In this document: piece by piece, positions 1-12,600 of the stretch
Layout: every line of letters begins with the position of its first letter
Position numbering within the stretch: position 1 is the first letter of the stretch
Source: Nipponacmea schrenckii
Taxonomy: Eukaryota > Mollusca > Gastropoda > Lottiidae
Length of the DNA stretch: 64,000 nucleotides
Assembly: GCA_030562195.1 (NCBI GenBank)
Contig: JAUJPP010000003.1
Location: 31,936,602-32,000,601 of the forward strand
Direction: 5' to 3'
Program-made: the position numbers and the translations under genes
The notes under the pieces: generated by a model
Told to the model about the DNA's origin: nothing
The model's database searches: none
Seen by the model: the letters and a program-made list of their open reading frames with translations, nothing else

Positions 1-392
1 TCTGAAAGCCATTTATGAAGTCGACAAAAGTATTACTTCTTTTTTATATATCGCGTATTTGTAACTAGAAACAACTTATGTTGACCTGAAGTTGGATATT
101 TTAATTGATCTGCCAGCCTAAATTGTGTTTAGTTTAAGTGAACCATTTCATATGCGATATCACGTTTTCTTAACTGACTTGAGGTCGTATTGTGTTTTTT
201 TTTTCTCTTAGTTGACGTCTTATAACCCTTCATCAGAGATTTATTCGTTTATACGCCCCCATTACAGTGTCAACTCAATTCGCATACTAACTGAGCGAAG
301 CGAAATCTTATTACACTAGGTCAATAAACTCGCAAACTGTCAATAACAATGCAAAACTTTACTGGATGTATTGTCTTATTTTCTATTTTCAG
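1..392 (+). other. intron sequence upstream of first visible transferase exon
   Basis: No coding signal seen. The stretch ends in a polypyrimidine tract and the AG acceptor at 391-392. The following exon starts in phase 2, with two bases completing a split codon. The gene therefore continues upstream, where the cytoplasmic tail, membrane anchor and stem of a type II Golgi enzyme should be encoded. Confidence 0.6.
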
Positions 393-637
393 TTGGTTCG
401 GCAATGGCCAAAGTGAATCATAGTGATGAACATGTGGAATTTAGTGACGTTTTAGCATCTAATCCGGATATTATGCCTGGGGGTCATTGGAGACCTACAG
501 ATTGTGTTCCTAGATACCGTGTAGCTATTATCATACCATATAGAGACCGATTATCACATTTAACAGTGCTTTTAGCTCATTTAATACCAGTATTAAAAAG
601 ACAGGAATTAGATTTTAGGATATTTGTCGTTGAGCAG
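393..637 (+). CDS. B4GALT-like: transferase exon 1 of the window (start of catalytic domain)
   Basis: Acceptor TTTTCAG ends at 392; donor CAG|GTAATCC begins at 638. Phase 2 start, phase 0 end. It encodes about 81 residues. These hold the conserved block MPGGHWRPTDC, whose Cys corresponds to the first Cys of the catalytic-domain disulfide in B4GALT1. The nucleotide-binding strand VAIIIPYRDR and the helix PVLKRQELDFRIFVVEQ follow. Read-through past 637 is intronic and lacks family similarity. Confidence 0.93.
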
Positions 638-3600
638 GTAATCCAATATTCTTTTTCATTTTATTTCATTTTTTGCGCTTGTTTGCTATCACATTATATC
701 TTATCTTGTCAACGTGTTTTTCTTCCAAAACTACAAAATGAACGAAATTTATTCTCTCCTTTCATTAGGGAAGTATTCCAATATCGAATGGTCCCACTTA
801 ACACCCAAACTATTCCCCTTTTTATCTGTTCCTCAACATTTCGCTGCTGTTCTGTTTTGCCACTTTAACCCTTATTCCAAATTTCTCTTTCCTATCCCGC
901 CAATTCCCTTTTTCGTTAATTATAATTTTTGCCTAAAACCAATTTTCATTGCATTATGACAGAGGGATAGACACAAATTTGTTGAACACTTGCAATTTCA
1001 GGTTAATCAAGTAGATACGTAGAAATAAAATGCATATTTTACAAATAAAGAGGTTAAGTTTACAAAGTTTTTTTTTTTAACAATTGCTTACTGCCCCTAT
1101 AATCTTTGTTGGTACTGAGGACCAATATCTAGATTTATTTTGTATAAAATATATTAACAAAAATGTTATTCTTTAATCATAATATATAACATTTTTCTCT
1201 GGTTAGGAATGTTATGTGGGAAATGTTGCCATTGTATCGGTGGTTGAATCTACTTTGTATCGAATTCCAACTGCATCTTTCACAAGCGCTACAAGATGCA
1301 CACTGCCGCTTGGTCTATCGTCTCATCCGCGAAAATAGTAACTTTTCATTGCCAGTCCACCAGCTCCATACCACGTAAAACAGGGAATACAGTCTTGGCC
1401 AGAAATCGAACCAAGAACAAGCATAATTTCTGAAGATTTATATAATATAAAAGAGAAATGAAAAAATTGGAAGGTCTAATTCGGAAGGGCCATAATTTTT
1501 GGCAAGGGACGAACCTGGTATAGTGGTGAAATGGGAAAGTGACGACCTGGGAATAAGTCGGGACGCGAACTGGTAAAGGGTGCGATATGGGAAGACATAT
1601 TCAATAGGATTTTAGTTGCCATTCCGTTATTTATGTAGGCATATGTTACCCTGCCAATATAGATTTCTTTATTGTTAATTTATTTACATGTAGTTATGAA
1701 AGTAACGGTATATAAAAACTAAAACTTCACTATTTTTCACCTTTGAATATACTTGTGGTATAGTTATTATTTACATTACAAATATCAAAGAATTTTTTTT
1801 TTTTTTTGTCAATTCCGTAATTGCATGAGCTCAATGGCGTCTTTGTTAGAATTTAAATCTAGCAACTGAAGTTAGAAATAAACTCTTGAGATTGGAATTG
1901 TGTCATTCTAAATTGAAAATCGTTAGAATACCGTGGGTTCAAGAGCTCTACATCAGTAACAAGAGCACATATCAATCAAAATGGAATTAAATTTCCATTG
2001 GAATAATCCCAAAAGCAACTTAAAGTGTTAGGTTTTTTTGAGGTGACGTTTTAACTAAGTTTTGTTTCACGGCGAGTTTTCAAACAAGATTAATTGTGTG
2101 GATTCAAATAAGTTACTTTTTTGTAAGATGGGTTTAAAAAAAAAAGGTCAGTTTTATTTGTGTATTTTCAAGGTTAGGTTTCAAGGTTTCGAATGAGGTT
2201 AATTGTTTCAAATAACGTTGTTTGGAGGTGGGGTATCAAATAAGTTTTTGGATGTTGGGTTTCAAATAATGTTAATTGTTCCAAGTTTTCAAATAACGTT
2301 GATTGTTTGGAGGTGAGGTTTCAAATGAGGTTAATTGTGTGTTTTCCAATAGATTTCGGAGAAGGGAGTGATTGATTCTCCCATATGTACAGGTCTAGGG
2401 TGGAACAAATATTTTATTGAGAAATGGGGATTTGGATCTGTTTGATGGTTTTCTTCTGTTCTTATCTGAAATTAGAAAAATAATAATAACTAGCCCAATG
2501 GGTGAGAAGTATAGTACCTGTTATGTACAGATTGGTTTTAGTTTGCTTTGAACAAGGTTGTCATTTAAGTTCTGATTTTTTGAATATGTCACTATCATTT
2601 TCTGCTTATAGACATGGGGAATTTCTCTTGATTCTTATAATGGGCATTTAGTATCTTGCTTGCTTTATTACTGGTTGTATTGAAGGGGACGACAAAGCTT
2701 TGGCTGCATTATGGTGAATAGTAAGTCCTATGGGTCTTGCTGTATTTAATGTCTCAGTCCAATGGGCTTTTCTAGATTGAAGGAATTTGGTAGTTTCATC
2801 TCCAGACAAGTCGATTCTATGCGCTCAATTTGGGTTAAGGTGAGATCGTCAAGTGAATGGTCGTCAAGATTGAAATGATTAGAAACGGGCTGGTCTTTTT
2901 TAATTTAATATCTGATCTGTGAGCATTAAAACGAGTGCGTAATTTGTTCTTTGTTTCTCCGACGTATTCGTTGGGACATGTTTTACATGAAATTGAGTAT
3001 ATTACATTCGAGTTTTCACATGTAAAGTGCCCTTGGATCGGGTATCTTTTATTCGTAGAGTTTCTTAAAAAATAATGAGTTTCTGATATAAAGGGACATG
3101 TTTTGCATCTGGTTGACATACACGGGGCACTCCTTAAGCCCTTCTTCGGCATAAAGTCTATTTTTAGCTACTATCCGTGCTAAAGTGGCATTTTTCTGTT
3201 TCTTAAAAATGGTTTAGAGAATCCACGCTCTTTCAGTTTTGAAAAATCAATCGTACAAGCTTGTGCAAATTCGGTGAAATCGTAGAACTTAATTTCTAGC
3301 GCTGTTGATTGTTTCGACTTTGGGTTTCAAAGTGAAATGAAATGTTAATAGGCGGGTTCCCAACACGAGGTGACAGATTAAGGTTAATTCTTTTAAAGTG
3401 GAGTTGTAAAACGGGGTCCTCTTTTTACCCAGGTTTAAAGATGCGATTCGTTGTTTCTAGGTGGAGTTTCTAAATTAGGCCTATTGTTTCTAAATAGGGT
3501 TGTAAGACAGATTTCATTCTTCCCATGTGAGGTCAATGAAATTATTCATTTTGTAAAAAAAAGTTGTAAACTTAAGTAGACCACTTCATTTTCAATCCAT

Positions 3601-6600
3601 ATTTTCTTTATAATATTTTCAATAAATCAATACTATTGAGGATTTGTAAAAAATCCCAATTAAGTTGTATTGAGGTACTGCTGGTATTTTATTATATGTA
3701 ATATTTGCCACAGCTAACTGTCGGAATGATACAATGGATCAGCCAGCCGGTGTTTTAAAAGTGATTAATCAACATTTTCTTTATTAGTATTTTCGATTTA
3801 TCGATTTTTCACGCATCGTTTTGAAATAAATGTTTTTTCTTGTAAAGTACTTTTGTTTTGATCAAACATTTGGGTTTAAAATTTTAAGTATAATGTATAA
3901 AAAAAGAATTTGAGCTTTCATGTGGACACCTTGAAAGAGTCACCAGGTTGACAATGAACTCGGAAAGAAATTCTGATACCGAAAATATCAACATCTGGCA
4001 ACTTCGATCAATTGGATTGTAAGAGATTCCTTGGTTTTAATGATGGCACCAATTTGCACCATTTGGCTTTGCAATCTGACGTCTGTAATTATACTTAAAG
4101 TTTAAAGACGTCCTTGTCGGAAAAGCCCTTGAATATTATTAGCAGTTCTCAGATAAGATCCCATATATCTGAGGTGTAAAATCCTAGGTTCTTCTCGAAA
4201 GTGCCTTTTAAAGGGATAATAGGCGTTAGAACGAACATAAAATTTTAAGTTCACTCAAATTTGGACAATAACCGTATATACCCATCAGTGGACTTACCTA
4301 TACATCAAAATCCCTCTAAAATCCGATAAATCACCCAAATAAAGTAGTTAATCATAAAACGCTTGAGCCATCCATCAAGCGATTTTCAAATCGTGTAAAT
4401 ATAAAGGGAAGTAAGTCTAACATGTGAGTTTTCACGCGTCCTTGACCCCTACTGTTGAATTCCACAATGATGTTTTAGCGTTGATTTACCAGACGCTTTT
4501 ATTCTCAAACTGAATGGAATCGTCGCTGGCTCACTTTTTTTTAAAATTCCGAATATATTTTTATTGTGGCTTTTTAAAATTTGGTACAGTGTGGGATGCA
4601 CTTATTTAACTAACAGTCAATATGAAACACAAATATAAGCCGTAGGACGAGTGTATTCTAACGCCTATTATCCCTTTAAAAGCTTTGTAATAGAGTTTAT
4701 AAATATTTCGTTAGAATTATCACTTCCAGTCTGTATGATAATGTATATTAAGTTATTATTATAGTTTAACGGCATAAACCGATACATTGTATAATATGGA
4801 GTTTTTTTTAGTCTATACAGATTTCTCTTGAGTTAATGGCTTTTCCCGGATGGATCAGTAAAGGTTAAAGATAGCTTACCAGGCAAGGTAACATACGCCC
4901 ATTAGCAGCCTTGAATTTGAATAATATATATTAAGCAAAAAACATTCACTGAATATTGAACCCAATGGCAAAAACTCAAATCGAAAAATCGTCGAATTCA
5001 AACTTAACCACCATCTTATCTTTTTCAATACTCATACAAGTTTCATCAAATCTTTTAAAAAGTTGTACCTTCTTTTGCATCCACAAAATTTTTGACGCAA
5101 AAAAAAATTTTTTTTGGCAAATTCAAATTTACTGTTTTATCAATTCTAACAATCCTTTGATTTATGCTTCCTATTGCAACCACAATAGAATTTTGACGCA
5201 ATTTTACTAAGGCAAGGGCAATAACTCAAAACTGTTCATTGAAAAATTGTCAAATTCAAACTTGACAGAGCTCTAATCAATTCCAATGCTCACGCCAGGT
5301 TTCATCAAAATCCTTTGAAAATTGTAGGTTTTATTGCATCAACAATACAATTTTGACGCAATTTTACTAAGTCAAAGGCAATAACTCAAAAAATGTTCAT
5401 CAAAAAATTTAAAAAAAACTTGTCAATTCCAATACTCATACCAAGTTTTATCAAAATCAATTGAAAATTGTAGCCTCTATTGCACCCACAATAAAATTTT
5501 GACGCAATTTCACTAAGACAAGGGCAATAACTCAAAAAAAGATTTTAAAAAATCGGCAAATTCAAACTTGACTGATGTCTTATCAATTCCAATACTCATA
5601 CCAAGTGTCATCAACTCCATTTAAATTTGTAACTTCTATTGCATCAACTATAAATTTTGACGTGATGTAACTAAGTCAAGGGCAATAACTCACACACTGT
5701 GCGTCGAAAAATTGTCAAATTCGAACTTGACCGCTGTCTTATCAATTCCAATGCTCACACCAAGTTTCATTTAAAATCCATTGAAAATTGTAGCTTCTAT
5801 TGTGTCTACAACAAATATTGTGGCAGGGGCAATAACTCAAAAACCATTAATCGAAAAATTGTCAAATTCAAACTTGATCATCGTCTTATCAATTCCAATG
5901 CTCACACCAAGTTTCATTAAAATCCATTGAAAATTGTAGCTTATATTGTGTCTACAACAAATATTGAGGCAGGGGCAATTAATCAAAAACAGTTCATCGA
6001 AAAATTGTCAAATTCGAAATTGACCGCAGTCTTATCAATTCCAATACTCTAACCAAGTTTCATTAAACTCCATATAAAAAGGGAGCTTCTATTGTGTCTA
6101 CCACAAATGCTGATGGACCGACGGACAGGGGCGGCGACAATATACGTCCACATATTCATGTGGCCGTATAAAAACCGAAAGCAGTCCATTAAGGTCAGTA
6201 ATGATCACCTACACCTTGGTCTTTGTGTCACGGAATTTAATGAACGCATTGAGCTGCTTGTGGAGCATTACACAAAGTATATACAATAACGTAGTTATTT
6301 TGAAAAATATTGGTATGCTTTTGGCACATTGCCCGTACCAATAAGGATATTGGTCAACAAAGATCAAAGGGTATTTTAATCCTTATTAGACACATCTAAC
6401 AAGAAACGGAAGGGAATATAATATTATGGTATGACACACGTCTTTATTAACGAAGTACATAATTAAGTCATTTTATTGCGATTGGGAGGATTGTGATAAT
6501 TAAGGAGTGTCGTATATGACCATTGGAGTGTTAATCACTAATTAAAGAGCATGAAAACCTTTATGTTTAAAGTTTAAATTGTTTTTTTCAATATTTTGAA

Positions 6601-9600
6601 CGGTTATTTGTTCGATTTCACATTTAAACTATGGTTGCGTTTTCTAATAATGTCTTTTCTCTTTACGGTATGTAATTGCAAATTTAGGCCAGACATTGAA
6701 ACTAATTTAAATGTAATTGTGTTGGCTTTGGTCTGTTTCTTAATTAATGTAATGTACATGTATTAAAACAGCCATTGGTTGTTGCTACTGGGAATGTACC
6801 TCATATACAGCCATTTCTGCTCTGAAGCATTGCATTCGACATATCTGATTGAAATGAAATGCATTATTGACGTAGTTTAATCAAAACAATAAATTTTAAA
6901 GGGTTTTTTTTTTTTACCATGATCATGGTTTCTTGGACGATTCTTTGATATAATCAGACTCGGGTCTATTCTGAGGTGTTTGCTTCAATAACTTTTTTAT
7001 TTTTTTTACGCCCACACATAAGTCACACATTAGTGTTGTGGACACGATGGAAAGCTGGTTTCGTGATGGGTTTTGACGAAACTTGGTGTGAGTCTTTTAT
7101 AATCACTCAATGATGAACACTATTCAAAATCAGACCAATAATATGATTTATTGCCCGTCTGCTTTTGTGCTTGGATTCTTTGTCGACACAACAGAGAGCT
7201 GCTTTCTGGATGGATTTGGAAGACACTTTATGTGAGTGTTTGTAATTAATCAAGGATAAACCCTATTGAAAATCAGGCCAATCGAAAAATATTTAATATG
7301 AGTTGTTGCCCTTGTTCTTGAAAACGCATCTGCCTTTGTTCTTGAATTTTTTGTGGACATAATAGAGAGCTGGTTTTTGGATGGATTCTGATGACTTTTT
7401 GTGTGAGAGTTAGTAATAAAGTAATCAATCAAGTGTATCGAAAATTATTTACTGTGAGTTATTGCCCTTGTTTTCGAATTTCTTTGTTGATCGATTTCGA
7501 CGAAACTTGGTGTGAGTGCTTGTTATAACCCAAGGGTGAAACCTTTTGAAAATGAAAGTAATATTTAATGAGTTATTGTTCTTGAAAACGCGCCTGAATT
7601 TGTTCTTGAATCATTTGTGGACAAAAAAGCTGGTTTTTCTTGATGAATTTTGATGAAATTCGGTGTGAGTGTTTGTAATTACTCAAGGATAAATTCTTTT
7701 GAAAATCAAACAAATCAAAAATTATTTCCTATGAGTTGAGTGTTTGTAATCACTACAATTTTAATCTATATATAGTGGACATCATTCCCGTATTACATAC
7801 GGTTTTTATACGCCCACATGGAAATGTGGACGTATATTGCCGTCGCCCCTGTCCGTCCGTCCGTCGGTCCGTCGGTCTGTCGGTCCGTCGGTCCGTCCAC
7901 ATTTGTTGTATCCACGATAGAGGCTACATTTTTTATCTGATCTTAATGAAACTTGGTATACATGTATATATTGATGATATCTCGGTCAAGTTCGAAAATG
8001 GAAATTATCGCATGAACGGTTTTTGAGTTATTGCACTTGACTCAGTAAACACGCGTCAAATTTAGTTTGTATCCACAATAGAGGCTACAGTTTTTATCCG
8101 ACCTTAATGAAACTTGGTATACATGTATATATTGATGATATCTCGGTCAAGTTCGAAAATAGAAATAATCGCATGAGCGGTTTTTGAGTTATTGCCCTTG
8201 ACTTAGTAAAAACGCGTCAAATTTGGGTTGTATCCACAATAGAGGCTACAGTTTTTATCCAATCTTAATGAAACTTGGTATACATGTATATATTGATGAT
8301 ATCTCGGTCAAGTTCGAAAATGGAAATTATCGCATGCACGTTTTTTGAGTTATTGCACTTGACTCAGTAAAAACGCGTCAAATTTGGGTTGTATCCACAA
8401 TAGAGGCTACAGTTTTTATCTGATCTTAATGAAACTTGGTATACATGTATATATTGATGATATCTCTGTCAAGTTCAAAAAATGGAAATTATCGAATGAA
8501 CAGATTTTGAGTTATTGCCCTTGACTTAGTAAAAACGCGTCAAATTTGGGTTGTATCCACAATAGAGGCTACAGTTTTTATCTGATCTTAATGAAACTTG
8601 GTATACATGTATATATTGATGATATCTCTGTCAAGTTCAAAAATGGAAATTATCGAATGAACAGATTTTGAGTTATTGCCCTTGACTTTGGGTTATATCC
8701 ACGATATAGGCTACAGTTTTTATCAGAAATTCAAATTTGACGTTTTTTTTTGATGAATAGTTTATGAGTAATTGCCCTTGACTAAGTAAAATTGAGTTTT
8801 TATCTGATCTTGATGAAACTTGGTATACATGTATATATTTATGATATCTCAGTCAAGTTCGAAAATGGAAATTATCGCATGAAAGGTTTTTGAGTTATTG
8901 CCCTTGACTTAAAAAAATCTTGTCAAAATTTTAGTTTCGATAAAATAAATTCTCCAATTTTCAGAGGATGTTGATGAAACTTGGTGTGAGCATTGGAATT
9001 GATTAGGCCTCAGTCAAGTTTGAATTTGACAGTTTTTCAATGAATTGTTTTAATTATTGCCCTTGACTTAGTAAAATTGCGTCAAACTTCTATTGTGGTT
9101 GTGATTTTCAAAGGATTTTGATGGAACTTGGTGTAAGCATCAGAATTGATAAGACATTAGTCAAGATTGAATTTCTGACTTTTTTAAACAAATGGTTTTT
9201 GGGTTATTGCCCTTGACTTAGTAAAATAAGCTACAATTTTTTAATAGATTTGATGAAACTTGGTATGAGTATTGAAATAGATAAGATAATGGTCAAGTTC
9301 TAATTTGACAATTTTCCATGAACAGTTTTTTAGTTTTTGCCCTTAACTTCAATATTAATTCAGTGAATGTTTTTGAGTTATTGCTCTATTTATTTTTCAA
9401 ATTCAATGCTGCTAGTGGGCGTATGTTACCTTGCCTGGCAAGCTATCTTGATTAACTTTGTCATTTCACTCTCAGCAAAGTTAATCTTAATTTTAAGTGT
9501 CTAAAGAACTGTAAAAGTAAAGTAAAATTGCGTAAAAATTCATTTTCTGTAGACACTATAGACGTTACAATTTTCAATGGATTTAAATGAAACTTGGTGT

Positions 9601-12600
9601 GAGCATTGGAATTGATAAGACAACGGTCAAGTTCGATTTGGACGATTTTGCGATAAACAGTTTTTTAGTTATTGCCCTTGACTTAGTAAGATTGTGTCAA
9701 AATTTTATTTTGGGTTCAATAGAAGCTACAATTTTCAATGGATTTTGATGAAACTTGGTGTTTTTGAGTTTTTGCCCTTGACTTCAATATCCATTTAGTG
9801 AATGTTTTTGAGTCATTGCTCTATTTATTTTTCAATTTCAATGCTGCCAGTGGGCGTATGTTACCTTGCCTGGCAAGCTATCTTTTTTTTTTGTGGCACA
9901 TGAATTTTTTTCCGAATGTAAAGATTAGGCCTACTCCAGATGTAGCTTTGAAGTAAAAATGCAATTTTCTCTCCGTTAACATTACCAACGCCTAACTGAT
10001 AACTGGAATTACTAGCAACAGTGGAAGTTTTAACAAATATTTTCCACAGGGGCCCAGGCTTCATTTGTTTCGGACAATCATCCTCAAACACATGAAATCT
10101 TTTGTTTAGCTAATCAGAAATAGTCTAAAGAGCTTACCTTTGAAATTTGAGCCTTCAAATCCATGTGTATCCATAATTATCAGTGTTTGAAAAATCATAA
10201 TGCCTTAAGAAATTACGAACGTCCCGCCATATTGGAAAACGGTTGGTCTTGATAATCAAAGAGTTATCCTTCCCGTCGTGCAATAGCGGTCATCTATATA
10301 AATAGACTACAACGCATTTTCAATTGTAGACTTTGTCAACAGGACACACAATTTTCAGACTGACTAGAGACCAGCCGCGTACAGCACGGAAAAAAATGAA
10401 AAGTGAAATTTTTTGTTTGAGGTATATTTCAAGGTATTTTGTGATTTTCTTAGAGCTTGAGTATTTCTGAGGACTGTTTAAATGTAACAAAGGCCCAAAA
10501 CGACCCCTAAAAATCAAGCCTGGGCCCCTTTAAATTTCGATTTTGTTATTACAATGCTGCCATTCGAACATAATCGTGATCTCCATCAACGTCTAATTTC
10601 TGGCGTCTTTGCCTTGTGGCCATGCTGTGAAATAATGGATTAATATAAAGTTGACCAGAAAAGCCAAAACAATTTCCTTGATCTGATTATAAATACTAAC
10701 AAGCAGTAGAAACAAAGTGGTGAGCGTAAAAAACTATCAGACTTGATTAACGTCAAGTCACGCCATGGAAAGACAAACCATATTATATAGTACATGATAT
10801 TAAATTGAATCCTCATAAAATTAGCCACTAGGCTGTAAATCAATTTTAAACTTTTCTTGGTTTCTCGTGAATATATCATTTCTAGTGAATATATAAAAAC
10901 ATAGCAGGGTCTTGACGTATATATATTTCTAAAGAAAACCAACATGCTATTGTCAGGGAACATGGATACAAAGGCTTTCTTTAGGTGTTTACAATATTTT
11001 ATGCTAAAAACAAAAAGAATCAAGCTTTTCACAACATTTTGAATTTTTTTTAAAGTTTTAATATTTAAACGAAGCCTTCAATCACATACATCAGCTAAGT
11101 TATCGACGTCATTTCTTCGGATGTCTGTGTATGGAACGCCGTAACTGCCTTCTGTTAGTATTTTTGCAGTATCAGCATCTTTTTGTATTATCAGCATCAT
11201 CTTTCCGTATTATCATCTTTTCGTATTATCATCTTTTTGTATTATATGCATCATCTTTTTGCAGTATAAAAAAATGATAATACGAAAAGATGATGCTGAT
11301 AATACAAAAAGATGCTGATACTGCAACAAGATGATGCTTATAATGCAAAAAGATGATAATACGAAAAGATGATGCTGATAATACACAAAGATGCTGATAC
11401 TGCAAAAAGATGATGCATATAATACAAAAAGATGATAACAGAAAAAGATGGTAATACGAAAAGATGATGCTGATAATACAAAAAGATGCTGATACTGCAA
11501 AAATACTAACAGAAGGCAGTTACGGCATTCCATATCTGTGGTTTTTTCTATATTAATAAGTATAATAAAATAGTCTCTGATGTCCTGACCTCATAATATA
11601 ATGTGCGTTCTTGGTGTCTCTTGAATATATCATGTCTTGTGAATAATAAGAACATAGCAGGGTCTTGACGTATATTATTGTTATCGTCAGAGAACATTGA
11701 TTCAAAGGCTTTCTTTTGGTGTTCAATATTTTATGCTCAACACAAACAGAATCAAGATGTTTTTATACGTTGGTTCGTTCACATTTGTTTATGCTCACTC
11801 TACAGGCTTTCTTTTTGTGGGTCAATGGTATTGTGAAGATGATCCCTATCGATTTCCGTGATGATCCGATAACTTTTCACCGAAATATTGTGTCTGACTT
11901 AGCATTTTTCATTCCATCGGCTATAGGGTGCAACTCGTGCTCACTCTACAGGCTACAATTATTTATGGATTCTCTTGGTTTTAATTTTGTGGGTCAATGT
12001 CATTATGAAGATGATCCCTATCGATTTTCGTGATGATCCGATAATATTATGTCTGACTTGTCGTTTATTTTTAATTTATGGCTCTGTGTCAGTATGAAGA
12101 TGATCCCTATCGATGGTCATGATGATCCGATGATTTTTCTCCGGTTTCTGACTTGGCATTTTTTTTACATTAGCTGTAGGGTGCAACTCGTGTTCTCTCT
12201 ACTGGCAACAGTTCATTATGGATACTTTTGATTTTTATTTTGTAACTTTTTGTCAATATGTAGATGATCACTATTGATTTTTATGATCTGATAATTTTTA
12301 ACCGAAATATTTATCCGACTTATGCTTGTGTTTTCATAATGCAACTCCGTTCACTCTACAGACAACAATTATTCAAAGATTCTTTTGATTTTTATTTTGT
12401 CTCCTTCAAAGTCTCTTTAGAATAGACATGAAAATAATGTGAATGGACAACAAACAATGATTTTTACATGCATTCAAAGCTGGGCGTATAATACGTTTTA
12501 ACATGAAAAAAACCCCCAAAAAACAGACAAACGTAGTTTATAACATTTTAAATCTTTTTAAAGTTTTGATATTTAATTGTGATAACAAGGCTTTGTTAAA

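Noticed and set aside
371..868. Reading the first transferase exon as a 165-residue open frame
   Set aside because: Similarity to the family starts after the acceptor at 392 and stops at the donor at 638; the rest is intron, and no ATG begins it.
10640..11032. 130-residue minus-strand frame rich in Phe, Tyr and Ile
   Set aside because: Composition is that expected of AT-rich DNA; the segment is half of a diverged direct repeat and has no recognisable domain.
11213..11533. 106-residue minus-strand frame
   Set aside because: A translation of the foldback element's modules.
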